Source: Rhabdaerophilum calidifontis
GTDB taxonomy: Bacteria > Pseudomonadota > Alphaproteobacteria > Rhizobiales > Beijerinckiaceae
Reading direction: 5' to 3'
DNA length: 64,000 bases
NCBI RefSeq assembly: GCF_008641065.1
Contig: NZ_VTRS01000001.1
Coordinates: 124,001-188,000, forward strand
The notes below the pieces were generated by a model. That model had not been told where the DNA came from, made no database searches, and was given only the letters and a program-made list of their open reading frames with translations. Position numbers and translations under genes: made by a program. Numbering within the stretch: the stretch's first letter is position 1; each line of letters opens with the position of its first letter. Shown piece by piece: positions 40,778 to 49,950 of this stretch.

Positions 40778-40843
40778 TGCATCTCCCATCCGGCAGCGCA
40801 GGGCGTGCGGCCGCGCCGCATCTCTTTTGTGATGACGCCGGCC

Positions 40844-41197
40844 TTACTCGGCCGCCGCTTCGCCGGCCTTCTTGGCCCGTTCGGCGGCGCGCTCTTCCAT
40901 CTTCTTGCCGGGCTTGGCCTTTTCCGGGTTGTTGCGCGCTTCGCGCTTCAGCACACCGGCCGCATCGAGGAAGCGGAGCACGCGATCGGTCGGCTGCGCG
41001 CCCTTGGCGATCCATTCCTTGGCCTTTTCGATGTCGAGCACCACGCGCTCGGCCGAATCCTTGGCCAGCATCGGGTTGTAGGTGCCGAGCTTCTCGATGA
41101 AGCGGCCATCGCGGGGGGCGCGGGCATCCGCGACGACGATGCGATAGACGGGGCGCTTCTTGGCGCCGCCGCGCGCAAGACGGATCTTCAGAGGCAT
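40844..41197 (-). CDS. rpsP: 30S ribosomal protein S16
   Basis: S16 is a primary assembly protein of the small subunit. The 117-residue product starts [42 protein letters not shown], the invariant family opening. It has a C-terminal Lys/Glu/Ala-rich extension beyond the roughly 80-residue core, common in alphaproteobacteria. AGGAG upstream fixes ATG 41197. It follows ffh by 37 bases and precedes rimM by 66. Confidence 0.98.
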   Translation of the reverse strand: MPLKIRLARGGAKKRPVYRIVVADARAPRDGRFIEKLGTYNPMLAKDSAERVVLDIEKAKEWIAKGAQPTDRVLRFLDAAGVLKREARNNPEKAKPGKKMEERAAERAKKAGEAAAE

Positions 41198-41234
41198 GGG
41201 GTACTCCTGTGTTTGCTCTGTTCCGGATACGACA

Positions 41235-42806
41235 TCATTTCTTTCTGAACGGGTTGAAGCCGCCGAGGCCCGGCAGGCCGCCACCGCCGAGGCCGGGAAG
41301 CCCCGGCTTGCCGAGGCCGGGCAGGCCGGGCGGCAGCTTGGCGCCGCCGGGCCCCGAGAGCTTCTCGATCTGCTTCTGCGCCTCGGCGAGGGCATCGGGC
41401 GAGACGCCGCCGGCCGGGGGCAGCTTCGAGGGGTCCGGCAATCCTCCGCCCGGAAATCCTCCGCCCAGGCCGAACATGTTCGCGAGGCCGGCCATCGGCC
41501 CACGCCCGCCCTTGCCGACCGCCTTCATCATGTCCGCCATGCCGCGATGCAGCTTGAGGAGCTTGTTGATCTCCTCCGCGCTGGTGCCGGAGCCGGCGGC
41601 GATGCGCTTCTTGCGGCTGTGCTTGAGGAGATCCGGGTTGCGTCGCTCGGCCGGGGTCATGGAATTGATGATCGCCACCTGCCGCGCCAGCATCCGGTCG
41701 TTGATGCCGGCGGCCTCCATCTGGCCCTTGGCCTTGCCGACACCCGGCAGCATGCCCATCAGCCCGCCAAGCCCGCCGAGCTTCTCCATCTGCCGGAGCT
41801 GATCGCGCAGATCCTCGAGATCGAAGCGGCCCTTGCGCATCTTCTCGGCCATCGCCAGGGCTTTTTCCTGGTCGATCGAGGCGGCGGCCTTCTCGACGAG
41901 GCTGACGATGTCGCCCATGCCGAGGATGCGGTTGGCGATGCGTGCGGGATGGAAATCCTCGAGGGCGTCCATCTTCTCGCCCGTGCCGATCAGCTTGATC
42001 GGCTTGCCGGTCACCGCGCGCATCGAGAGCGCGGCGCCGCCGCGGCCGTCGCCGTCGACGCGCGTGAGCACGATGCCGGTGATGCCGACGCGGCCATCGA
42101 AGGCGCGGGCGGTGTTCACCGCGTCCTGGCCGGTGAGGCTGTCCGCCACCAGCAGGATTTCGTGCGGATTCACGGCATCGCGGACGCGGACGACCTCCTC
42201 CATCAGTTCGTCATCGAGCGTCACGCGGCCGGCGGTGTCGAACAGCACGACATCGTAGCCGCCGAGCCGCGCGGCCTGCTCGGCGCGCCGGGCGATCTCG
42301 ATCGCGTTCTGCCCCGCCACGATGGGGAGGACGTCGATCCCGTTGTCGCGGCCAAGCACGGCAAGCTGCTCCATCGCGGCCGGACGGCGCGTATCGAGCG
42401 AGGCCATCAGGATCTTCTTGCGCTCGCGCGCGGCGAGGCGTTTCGCGATCTTGGCGGTGGTGGTCGTCTTGCCGGAGCCCTGAAGGCCGACCATCAGGAT
42501 GCCGACCGGCGGGGTCGCCTGGAGGTCGATCGGTGCGGCATCGGAGCCGAGGGTCGCGACCAGCTCGTCATGGACGATCTTGACGACCATCTGGCCCGGC
42601 GTGACCGATTTCACCACCTCGACGCCCACCGCGCGGGCGCGGACCTTGTCGGTGAAATCGCGCACGACATCGAGCGCGACATCCGCCTCGAGCAGCGCCC
42701 GGCGGACCTCGCGCATCGCCTCGGCGACATCGGCCTCGCGCAGCGCACCGCGGCGCGTCAGCGTGTCGAGAATGCCGGACAGGCGGTTCGAAAGGCCTTC
42801 GAACAT
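41235..42806 (-). CDS. ffh: Signal recognition particle GTPase Ffh
   Basis: Ffh binds 4.5S RNA and signal sequences and targets ribosomes to FtsY. The 523-residue protein has the N helix bundle (about 1-90) and G domain with P-loop [10 protein letters not shown] at about 107-116. DTAGR follows, as does [17 protein letters not shown], the alphaproteobacterial variant of the TKxDG box. The M domain is present (MPLPVGKAKG region, [13 protein letters not shown]). A Gly/Leu/Pro-rich tail ([12 protein letters not shown]) ends it. Its receptor FtsY is encoded 5 kb away in the same window. Confidence 0.97.
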   Translation of the reverse strand: MFEGLSNRLSGILDTLTRRGALREADVAEAMREVRRALLEADVALDVVRDFTDKVRARAVGVEVVKSVTPGQMVVKIVHDELVATLGSDAAPIDLQATPPVGILMVGLQGSGKTTTTAKIAKRLAARERKKILMASLDTRRPAAMEQLAVLGRDNGIDVLPIVAGQNAIEIARRAEQAARLGGYDVVLFDTAGRVTLDDELMEEVVRVRDAVNPHEILLVADSLTGQDAVNTARAFDGRVGITGIVLTRVDGDGRGGAALSMRAVTGKPIKLIGTGEKMDALEDFHPARIANRILGMGDIVSLVEKAAASIDQEKALAMAEKMRKGRFDLEDLRDQLRQMEKLGGLGGLMGMLPGVGKAKGQMEAAGINDRMLARQVAIINSMTPAERRNPDLLKHSRKKRIAAGSGTSAEEINKLLKLHRGMADMMKAVGKGGRGPMAGLANMFGLGGGFPGGGLPDPSKLPPAGGVSPDALAEAQKQIEKLSGPGGAKLPPGLPGLGKPGLPGLGGGGLPGLGGFNPFRKK

Positions 42807-43028
42807 CTCGGTCCCCAATTGAGCCGCAGCGCGGCGGGCGGTTTTACAGGCACGCCCCTTCGGACATGCCCCTCCAAGCACGAACGCGCCCGGGGGCGCA
42901 TCGCGCTGCCGGGCGTGGACCTCCGGGGCCGGGGCCCCGGTCGGCGGATCGGATCGATCGCACCAGATTGGAGGCGGTCCCTTAGGCGAAAAGGCGCGAC
43001 AGGTCAAGAAAGGTGGCGCGGTGCCCGG

Positions 43029-43718
43029 CTATTTCAGGAACACCACGATCTTCAGCTTCAGGCCGGGATCGTCGCTCTTCTCGGGAATGAAGGCGTATTC
43101 CTCGAGGAAGGTGCCGGTGGAGACGAGGTTCTTCTCGTCGAGATAGGCGGTGATCGCCTCGTAGGCGGTGTCGATCTCGTCATAGGCGCCTTCATGCGGG
43201 AAGCTGATGGCGCGCCCGGCGGGGGATTGTCCGGCCTCGAACCCGGCTTCCAGCGCCGTGCCGGCGGATGCGGGCGCCGCCAGCGGCAGCATCGCCTCGT
43301 AGGTGAAGCCGAGATCGTCGCTGTCGATGAAATGCGCCATGGGCTGCCCGGCGACGGCGAGGCCGAGCCGCTTCACCTCGGAATCGAGCCGGGCGATCGC
43401 CTGTTTCAGCGCCGTGAAGCCGTCGTCCCAGCTGCTCTGCCCCCTGAGCCGCAGGACCGGGCGGGCGGCGATCTCGCCGATCTCGCCGGCGAGGCCGTCA
43501 TTGCCGGCCCGGCTGCCTTCGCCGGCGACCGGCGGTGGCGGTTCAGCACCCGCCGCCGGGGGAGCGGCGGGAGAAGGAGCAGCCGGGGCGGCTGGCGCCG
43601 CCACGGCCGGCGCGGGCGGGGTCTGCGCGAGGCTTGTCGTGCCGCTGGCGATCAGCGCGGCGAGCACGAGACCCCGCAAGCCGGCCAATCCTGCGATGCA
43701 ACGCCGTTCTTCCGCCAT
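43029..43718 (-). CDS. Exported GyrI-like (effector-binding) domain protein
   Basis: The 229-residue protein has a signal peptide (about 1-31, ending SLAQ), a low-complexity Ala/Pro linker (about 32-70) and a C-terminal domain at about 88-229 of the GyrI/AraC effector-binding type. The repeat-like halves are TALKQAIARLDSEVKRLGLAVAGQPMAHFID and GRAISFPHEGAYDEIDTAYEAITAYLDEKNL, ending EEYAFIP...LKLKIVVFL. This fold binds small molecules in cytosolic regulators; an exported copy is unusual and its ligand is unknown. It is on the same strand as ffh but 222 bases away. Confidence 0.82.
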   Translation of the reverse strand: MAEERRCIAGLAGLRGLVLAALIASGTTSLAQTPPAPAVAAPAAPAAPSPAAPPAAGAEPPPPVAGEGSRAGNDGLAGEIGEIAARPVLRLRGQSSWDDGFTALKQAIARLDSEVKRLGLAVAGQPMAHFIDSDDLGFTYEAMLPLAAPASAGTALEAGFEAGQSPAGRAISFPHEGAYDEIDTAYEAITAYLDEKNLVSTGTFLEEYAFIPEKSDDPGLKLKIVVFLK

Positions 43719-43755
43719 GGCCGCTTCCCTGACCGCCGTTCCGCCGCCTGCGCGC

Positions 43756-45141
43756 CTAGCGCAGGACGGGGCGCGGCAATGTAACCCGAAACATCTGCGT
43801 GCGCACGCCGTCGATCGCGAAATCGTTGTCGTTGACGATGATCACTTCGTCCTGGGCGGTGACCGCGACCGCCTCGATGCGGCCCGGCAGGCCGGGAATC
43901 GTGTCGGTATCGAGCACCAATTCCTTCGCAAGCGGGGATAGTCCGCGCTCGCGCAGGACCTCGCGGCCGAGCTGCTCCAGCGTCGGGCGGGTCTCGGGCA
44001 GGTCGAGATCCGGCGGCACAAGCGCGGAATCGCCGAGTTCGACCGTGAAGAGGCGCGCCGTCCGGTCGATGCGTTCGACGATGAGGAGGCGGTTCTCGGC
44101 CAGGGCGACGATTTCGGTGATGCCCGCCTGAAGCTGGTTCCGGTCGCGCGCCAGTTCGGCATCGGCGCGGAAGGCGGAAGCCTCGTCGAGTTCGTAGAGA
44201 TATTGCCCCGCGACGCGGCCGGTCTCGCGCTCGATCTTCCAGATCCGGACATGGCGGGAGGCGCGGGCCGCATCGGGATCGGGATTGGCAAGCGGCGATT
44301 GCATCGCGACGAAGAGATGCCGCTCGTCAGGCGCGAGGGCCAGGCCTTCGAGGCCGCGGCCGGGCAGGCGCTGGCGCAGGATTGCTGGCAGCACCGGGAA
44401 GATCTCGTAATCGGCATCCTTGAAATCGGCCTGGGCCCCGGCCGGGACGAGGCGGCGGCGGATCGCGCCGTCCGGCCCGACCTCGAGGAGCGAGGGGCCG
44501 AATTCCTCGGCGATCCAGAAGGTGCCGTCCTGCAGGCGCGCAAAACCCTCCGGATCGACGCCCGAAGGATCGAGCGGCAGCGGCTTTCCGTCGATTCCGT
44601 AGACGGGCTCCGGCCTGCCGGGCGGGCTGATCGGGCCGGGGCGGCCGGAGACCGGCTTGCCGGAACGCCCCTTGAGCGGAATGAAGACATTGATCCGCGC
44701 CACGTTGTCCGTGCCGATATCGACACCATAGATCGAGGGCACGAAGCCGGGCAGCGGGTTGATCCGGCCGCCGCGGTCGCCGTTGCAGATCTGCTCGGGT
44801 TCGAGCCCGATGACGCGCTTGGCCTCCTCGCACGCGATGGCGGGGCCGCGATCGGTCAGCAGCCAGATCCGCCCCTGCGCATCGCCGGGCTGGCGGAAGG
44901 CGGCGGAGCCCATCGCCACCGAGAGGTTGATCGCCTTGCCGTTGGGGAAGGTGACGACGCCGAGCGGAAGATTGGCGATCTGGATCGGTGTCGCGAGCGC
45001 GCGGAGCGGCGGCGTTTCCGGCGGCGGCGTATCCTGGGCCCGGGCGGCGCACAGGCACAGACCCGCGAATCCGGCCGCGAGGGCGCGCCGCGCGCGAATG
45101 CCCGTCAGGCGGGGTGCCGGAACCGCGATCTCGCGCCGCAT
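43756..45141 (-). CDS. Esterase-like activity of phytase family protein, exported
   Basis: The 461-residue protein has an Arg-rich N-terminus followed by a hydrophobic signal segment (LAAGFAGLCLCAARAQD). The rest is a beta-propeller-like domain of the phytase-esterase family (PF13449 type), with GRIWLLTDRGPAIACEE, GVDPEGFARLQDGTFWIAEEFGPSLLEV and GRGLEGLALAPDERHLFVAMQSPL. Members are predicted secreted hydrolases, and their real substrates are mostly unknown. It ends 37 bases before the GyrI-like gene on the same strand, so the two exported proteins may be cotranscribed. It is divergent from dapF. Confidence 0.85.
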   Translation of the reverse strand: MRREIAVPAPRLTGIRARRALAAGFAGLCLCAARAQDTPPPETPPLRALATPIQIANLPLGVVTFPNGKAINLSVAMGSAAFRQPGDAQGRIWLLTDRGPAIACEEAKRVIGLEPEQICNGDRGGRINPLPGFVPSIYGVDIGTDNVARINVFIPLKGRSGKPVSGRPGPISPPGRPEPVYGIDGKPLPLDPSGVDPEGFARLQDGTFWIAEEFGPSLLEVGPDGAIRRRLVPAGAQADFKDADYEIFPVLPAILRQRLPGRGLEGLALAPDERHLFVAMQSPLANPDPDAARASRHVRIWKIERETGRVAGQYLYELDEASAFRADAELARDRNQLQAGITEIVALAENRLLIVERIDRTARLFTVELGDSALVPPDLDLPETRPTLEQLGREVLRERGLSPLAKELVLDTDTIPGLPGRIEAVAVTAQDEVIIVNDNDFAIDGVRTQMFRVTLPRPVLR

Positions 45142-45276
45142 CGATCTCTTGCGCCTACCTCTTGGGTCGAAAACGCTTGAGAACGTTTCCCCCGTTGCCG
45201 GAACCCGCTATACCGCTATTCGCATGCGCGGCGAAAGCAAGACAAGTCCCTGTTTTACAAATCGAAGGCCCGAGCC

Positions 45277-46173
45277 ATGATTGCCGCGCGCGATCCATTC
45301 CCCGCTCCTGTTACGCCGATCCCGTTCCGGAAGATGCACGGTCTCGGCAATGATTTCGTCGTGATCGACGCGCGCGGGCACGCCTTCCCCGCTTCGCCGG
45401 CCCTGCTCGGCCGGATCGCCGATCGCCGCCTCGGTGTCGGCTGCGACCAGTTGATCCTGCTCGAACCCTCGGACCGCGCCGATGCCCGCATGCGCATCTT
45501 CAACCCCGATGGTGGCGAGGTTGGGGCCTGCGGCAACGCCACGCGCTGCATCGCCTGGCTGCTGGCCGCGGAGGCGGGCCGGGCGCAGGCGATCATCGAG
45601 ACACGGGCCGGCCTGCTTCGGGCCACATTGGCGGAGGGCGTCGTCACGGTCGATATGGGTGCGCCCCGGCTCGGCTGGGGCGAGATTCCCCTTGCCGGGG
45701 CCGGCGCGGACACCGCGCGTGTTGCAATCGATGCGGCGGGCATCGACCCCGCCCTGCCGGGCTGGTTTTCGGCGGTGAACATGGGCAATCCGCACGCGGT
45801 GTTCTTCGTCGAGGATTGCGACGCCTTCGAACTCGCGCGGATCGGGCCGGCGCTGGAGACGCATCCGCTGTTCCCCGAGAAGGCGAATGTCTCGCTCGCA
45901 AGCCGCGCCGGGCCGGATGCGTTGCGCGTCCGCGTCTGGGAGCGGGCCGCCGGGGCGACGCTCGCCTGCGGCACGGCCGCCTGCGCGGTCGCGGTTGCGG
46001 CCTGGCGGCTCGGCCTCGTTCCGGAAGGGCCTGTGCGCATCCTGCTGCCCGGCGGCGTGCTGACCATCGCGCGCGGCGGGGCCGGCAGCGTGCTGATGAC
46101 GGGGCCGGTCGCGACCAGCTTCACCGGCACGCTCGATCCGGCACTGCTGATCCTGCCGGAGGCGGCGGCATGA
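45277..46173 (+). CDS. dapF: Diaminopimelate epimerase
   Basis: DapF converts LL- to meso-diaminopimelate for lysine and peptidoglycan. The 298-residue protein has both catalytic cysteines: Cys85 in GACGNATRC and Cys231 in ACGTAACA. It also has FRKMHGLGNDFVVID and RIFNPDGGEVGACGN. Length is slightly over the typical 275 because of a short N-terminal extension before FRKMHG. Its stop overlaps mtaB as ATGA. The dapF-mtaB-ftsY order is typical of Hyphomicrobiales. Confidence 0.97.
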   Translation: MIAARDPFPAPVTPIPFRKMHGLGNDFVVIDARGHAFPASPALLGRIADRRLGVGCDQLILLEPSDRADARMRIFNPDGGEVGACGNATRCIAWLLAAEAGRAQAIIETRAGLLRATLAEGVVTVDMGAPRLGWGEIPLAGAGADTARVAIDAAGIDPALPGWFSAVNMGNPHAVFFVEDCDAFELARIGPALETHPLFPEKANVSLASRAGPDALRVRVWERAAGATLACGTAACAVAVAAWRLGLVPEGPVRILLPGGVLTIARGGAGSVLMTGPVATSFTGTLDPALLILPEAAA

Positions 46174-47462
46174 GCGAGGTCGTCACCCTCGGCTGCCGGC
46201 TCAACACCTTCGAGAGCGAGGCGATGCGCAAGGCCGCACGCGCCGCCGGCCACGAGGATCTCGTGATCGTCAATACTTGCGCGGTCACGGCGGAAGCGGT
46301 GCGGCAGGCGCGGCAGACGATCCGGCGCCTGAAGCGCGAGCGGCCGGAGGCGCGCATCGTCGTCACCGGCTGCGCGGCCCAGACCGAGCCGGAGACCTTC
46401 GCGGCGATGGCCGAGGTCGAGCAGGTGATCGGCAACGACGTGAAGCTCAGCCCCGAGACCTGGACCGGCCTTGTCCGCCCGGCGGGGCTTGGCGTCGCGG
46501 CGGCCGAGCGCGTCGTCGTCAACGACATCATGAGCGTGCGCGAGACGGCAGGCCACCTGATCGACGGGTTCGAGGGCCGCGCCCGCGCCTTCGTGCAGGT
46601 GCAGAACGGCTGCGACCATCGCTGCACCTTCTGCATCATTCCCTATGGGCGCGGCAATTCGCGCTCGGTGCCGATGGGGGGCGTGGTCGAGCAGGTGCGC
46701 CGGCTTGTCGCCGGCGGGTATCGCGAGGTTGTGCTGACGGGTGTGGACCTCACCTCCTACGGCGCCGATCTCCCCGGCGCGCCGACACTCGGCCATCTTG
46801 CCGAGGCGATCCTCAAGCATGTGCCGGATCTCGCCCGGCTCCGGATCTCATCGATCGATTCGATCGAGGCCGATCCGCGTCTCGTCGCGCTGCTGAAATC
46901 CGAGCCGCGGGTGATGCCGCATCTGCATCTCTCGCTCCAGGCGGGGGATGACCTGATCCTCAAGCGCATGAAGCGGCGCCACAGCCGCGCAGATTCGATC
47001 CGCTTCTGCGCGGAACTGCGCGCGGCGCGGCCGGATTTCGCGTTCGGTGCCGATCTCATCGCCGGGTTCCCGACCGAAACCGAGGCGATGTTCACGAACA
47101 CGCTGCGTCTCGTCGAGGAATGCGGGCTCGCCTTCCTGCACGTCTTTCCCTATTCGCCGCGGCCCGGAACCCCGGCCGCGCGCATGCCGCAGGTGGGCAG
47201 GGCCGAGATCAAGGCTCGCGCCGCCCGGCTTCGCGCCGCGGGCGAAGCGGCGTTGCGGCGGCATCTCGACGCGCGGGTCGGTTCTGCGGGGATGGCGCTG
47301 GTCGAGCGCGACGGCCTCGGCCGGCTTGATGATTTCACCCCCGTGCGCATCGCCGGTGCGGCGGAACCGGGGTCGCTCGTCCCGATCCGCATCACGGGGC
47401 ATGACGGGCGGGTGCTCGTTGGCGCGCCGGCCTCGTCCGGCCTGACGATCGCGGCGGAGTAG
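46170..47462 (+). CDS. mtaB: tRNA t6A37 methylthiotransferase MtaB
   Basis: MtaB is a radical-SAM enzyme converting t6A to ms2t6A at position 37 of tRNAs. The 430-residue protein has the UPF0004 domain with auxiliary-cluster cysteines Cys9, Cys37 and Cys68 (TLGCRLNTFES, VNTCAVT, VTGCAAQ). The radical-SAM cluster CDHRCTFC is at 148-155 followed by IIPYGRG. A C-terminal TRAM-like segment completes it. ATG 46170 overlaps the dapF stop (ATGA), and ftsY begins 3 bases after its stop. MtaB is preferred over MiaB by the CDHRCTFCIIP wording and the length. Confidence 0.94.
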   Translation: MSEVVTLGCRLNTFESEAMRKAARAAGHEDLVIVNTCAVTAEAVRQARQTIRRLKRERPEARIVVTGCAAQTEPETFAAMAEVEQVIGNDVKLSPETWTGLVRPAGLGVAAAERVVVNDIMSVRETAGHLIDGFEGRARAFVQVQNGCDHRCTFCIIPYGRGNSRSVPMGGVVEQVRRLVAGGYREVVLTGVDLTSYGADLPGAPTLGHLAEAILKHVPDLARLRISSIDSIEADPRLVALLKSEPRVMPHLHLSLQAGDDLILKRMKRRHSRADSIRFCAELRAARPDFAFGADLIAGFPTETEAMFTNTLRLVEECGLAFLHVFPYSPRPGTPAARMPQVGRAEIKARAARLRAAGEAALRRHLDARVGSAGMALVERDGLGRLDDFTPVRIAGAAEPGSLVPIRITGHDGRVLVGAPASSGLTIAAE

Positions 47463-47465
47463 GCG

Positions 47466-48485
47466 ATGAGCGACGAGACGAAACAGCCCGGCCTTCTCGG
47501 GCGGCTCTTCGGCCGCGGCCGCGAAGAGGCGCCGGCGCCGGCGGAACAAGCCCCGGCGGTTCGATTGTCGTGGTGGAAGCGGCTGAGCCTCGGCCTCGGC
47601 CGCACGGCCTCGCAGATCGGCGCCGGCATCACCGCCATCTTCACCACGCGCAAGCTCGACGCCGACACCCTCCAGGATCTCGAGGACGTGCTGATCCAGG
47701 CCGATCTCGGCGTCGAGGTCGCGGGGCGGATCGTCGCGGCGATCGGCCGCGACCGGTTCGACCGCGCGGTGAGCCCGGAGGAGGTCAAGGCGGCCCTGGC
47801 CGCCGAGGTCGAGAAGGCGCTGGCGCCGGTGGCGCAGCCGCTGGAGATCGATGCGGCCCGCAAGCCTTTCGTGATCCTCATGGTCGGCGTGAACGGGTCC
47901 GGCAAGACGACGACGATCGGCAAGCTTGCGGCGAAATTCCGCGGCGAGGGCCGTTCGGTGACGCTCGCGGCCGGCGATACGTTCCGGGCGGCGGCGATCG
48001 ACCAGCTCCGCGTCTGGGCGGAGCGGACCGGTGCCGGCTTCGTCGCCCGCGACCAGGGCGCGGATGCGGCGGGGCTCGCCTTCGACGCGCTGGATCAGGC
48101 CCGCAGGGCGGAGACGGATGTCCTGCTGATCGATACTGCTGGCCGGCTCCAGAACAAGCAGGGGCTGATGGATGAACTCGCCAAGATGGTGCGGGCGATC
48201 CGCAAGCTCGACGCTGCGGCGCCGCACGCCGTGCTGCTGGTGCTCGACGCGACCGTCGGCCAGAACGCGATCAGCCAGGTGGAGGCGTTTCGCCAGATCG
48301 CCGGCGTGACCGGCCTCGTGATGACCAAGCTCGACGGCACCGCGCGCGGCGGCATCCTCGTGGCTCTGGCGGCGAAATTCGGCCTGCCGGTGCATTTCAT
48401 CGGCGTCGGCGAAGGGATCGACGATCTCGAACCCTTCGCGGCGCGGGATTTCGCCCGGGCGATCGCCGGGCTCGACGAGGGCTGA
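47466..48485 (+). CDS. ftsY: Signal recognition particle receptor FtsY
   Basis: FtsY docks SRP-ribosome complexes at the membrane. The 339-residue protein has a short acidic/Ala-rich A region (about 1-35) and then the N domain (WWKRLSLGLGRTASQIGAGITAIFTTRKLD). The G domain has P-loop GVNGSGKTTT at about 141-150, AGDTFRAAAIDQL, DTAGRLQNK and TKLDGTARGG. The short A domain is common in alphaproteobacteria. It ends one base from the convergent FAH-family gene. Confidence 0.97.
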   Translation: MSDETKQPGLLGRLFGRGREEAPAPAEQAPAVRLSWWKRLSLGLGRTASQIGAGITAIFTTRKLDADTLQDLEDVLIQADLGVEVAGRIVAAIGRDRFDRAVSPEEVKAALAAEVEKALAPVAQPLEIDAARKPFVILMVGVNGSGKTTTIGKLAAKFRGEGRSVTLAAGDTFRAAAIDQLRVWAERTGAGFVARDQGADAAGLAFDALDQARRAETDVLLIDTAGRLQNKQGLMDELAKMVRAIRKLDAAAPHAVLLVLDATVGQNAISQVEAFRQIAGVTGLVMTKLDGTARGGILVALAAKFGLPVHFIGVGEGIDDLEPFAARDFARAIAGLDEG

Positions 48486-48486
48486 G

Positions 48487-49188
48487 CTAGACCAGGCGCA
48501 CGGCGATGGGCGTGACGCCGTCGATCTCGACGCGGATCGTCTGGCCGCGCGCGACCGCCGAAACCCCCTCCGGCGTCCCGGTGAAGATCAGGTCGCCGGG
48601 CTTCAGCTCGAAAAAGCGCGACAGGATGGCGATCTGCTCGGGGATCGACCAGATCATCGCGCCGAGCACCGAATCCTGCCGCGCGCTGCCATCCACGAAC
48701 AGCCGGATGCGGGCTGCCGGGTCGGGCGCGGCGGCGGCCGGAACCAGCGGGCCGACGGGGCCGGATTGATCCGCCGCCTTGCCGATTTCCCAGGGGCGGC
48801 CGAGCGTCTTCGCCTCGGCCTGGCGGTCGCGCCGGGTCATGTCGAGCCCGGCGGCATACCCGAATACGCAGGCCATGGCCTGCGCCTCGGGAATGTCGCG
48901 GCCGCCCCTGGCGAGCGCCACGACCAGCTCGGCCTCGTGGTGGTAATCCGAGGTGCCCGGCGGATAGGCGATCGGCGTCTCGATTCCGGCCTCGACCGGC
49001 ACGATCGCCTCCGCGCCCTTCATGAAGAAGAACGGCGGTTCGCGGTCGGGATCATGGCCCATCTCGCGGGCATGGGCGGCATAGTTCCGGCCGATGCAGA
49101 AGGCCCGGCGCACGGGAAAGCGCGCCGTACTCTCTGCCACGGCAAGGGTGGGACGCGGCTCGAGGACTGGAATGGCGGGAGCGTGCAT
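48487..49188 (-). CDS. Fumarylacetoacetate hydrolase family protein
   Basis: The 233-residue protein belongs to the FAH/HpcE fold. Recognisable blocks are CIGRNYAAHAREMG, FFFMKGAEAI, the metal-binding YHHEAELVVAL, GLDMTRRDRQ..GRPWEIGKAADQSGPVGP and LKPGDLIFTGTPEGV. Members hydrolyse or decarboxylate beta-diketo acids such as fumarylpyruvate or acylpyruvates. The short length and motif wording suggest an acylpyruvase/fumarylpyruvate-type enzyme, not the 420-residue FAH of the homogentisate pathway. The substrate is unproven. Confidence 0.9.
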   Translation of the reverse strand: MHAPAIPVLEPRPTLAVAESTARFPVRRAFCIGRNYAAHAREMGHDPDREPPFFFMKGAEAIVPVEAGIETPIAYPPGTSDYHHEAELVVALARGGRDIPEAQAMACVFGYAAGLDMTRRDRQAEAKTLGRPWEIGKAADQSGPVGPLVPAAAAPDPAARIRLFVDGSARQDSVLGAMIWSIPEQIAILSRFFELKPGDLIFTGTPEGVSAVARGQTIRVEIDGVTPIAVRLV

Positions 49189-49307
49189 GACAAATTCCGG
49201 AGTTGAGAGGCGCGCGCGAAGCGTTTAAGCGCCTGATCGGCGGGGCTTCTTCGTTACGCGACTTCGCCCGGGCGGCAAAGCCCGATCCCGCGCAACCAGG
49301 CAGGACG

Positions 49308-49946
49308 ATGGCCGACACGACGCAACCGCATGCGAATCCGTTCCTCAAGCTCGCGCTGGAGATGGGGCCGCTCGTCCTGTTCTTCGCGGCGAATTCCAAG
49401 CCGCAATGGTTCCGGCCGGCGGTGGCGGCGGTTTTCGGCGAAGGCCTGGTCGCGGGCGCCAATGCCGGCATCCTGATCGCCACCGCGGTGTTCATGGTGG
49501 CGATGGCGGCTTCGCTCGCGATCACCTGGTCGCTGTTCCGCCGGCTTCCGGTGATGCCGCTCGTCTCCGGGGCGGTGGTGCTCGTCTTCGGAACGCTGAC
49601 GCTTCTCCTCCAGGACGAGGTGTTCATCAAGCTGAAGCCGACGATCGTCAATGCGCTGTTCGGCGCCGTGCTGCTCGGCGGCCTCGCGTTGGGCAAGCCC
49701 CTGCTGCCTTATGTGCTCGAGGCGGTGTTCCATCTCGATGCGATAGGCTGGCGCAAGCTCACCTTCCGCTGGGGCGTGTTCTTCCTCGTGCTCGCCGCGC
49801 TCAACGAGCTCGTCTGGCGCACGCAGAGCACGGATTTCTGGGTGGCCTTCAAGGTCTGGGGCGTGATGCCGCTCACGATTCTCTTCACGCTCGCGCAGAC
49901 GCCGATGATGCTGCGCCACGGTTTCGATCCGGACGGAAAGAAATGA
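49308..49946 (+). CDS. ispZ: Inner membrane septation-type protein IspZ/YciB
   Basis: The 212-residue integral membrane protein has five to six hydrophobic helices. Family blocks are LELGPLVLFF-like LALEMGPLVLFFAANSK, GTLTLLLQDEVFIKLKPTIVNALFGAVLLGG and WGVFFLVLAALNELVWRTQSTDFWVAFKVWG. IspZ/YciB proteins influence cell-envelope synthesis and septation, but the mechanism is not settled. ATG 49308 follows AGGA; the upstream in-frame ATG at 49203 would add a 35-residue basic segment and is less likely. It converges on ccmG with a 4-base gap. Confidence 0.93.
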   Translation: MADTTQPHANPFLKLALEMGPLVLFFAANSKPQWFRPAVAAVFGEGLVAGANAGILIATAVFMVAMAASLAITWSLFRRLPVMPLVSGAVVLVFGTLTLLLQDEVFIKLKPTIVNALFGAVLLGGLALGKPLLPYVLEAVFHLDAIGWRKLTFRWGVFFLVLAALNELVWRTQSTDFWVAFKVWGVMPLTILFTLAQTPMMLRHGFDPDGKK

Positions 49947-49950
49947 CGCC

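Noticed and set aside
41160-43784. 874-codon plus-strand frame opposite ffh
   Set aside because: Antisense shadow of ffh and its neighbour; no ribosome-binding site and no domain.
45160-45190. AAACG...CGTTT inverted repeat upstream of dapF
   Set aside because: Only five bases per arm with an 8-base spacer; no known operator family is matched and chance occurrence is likely.
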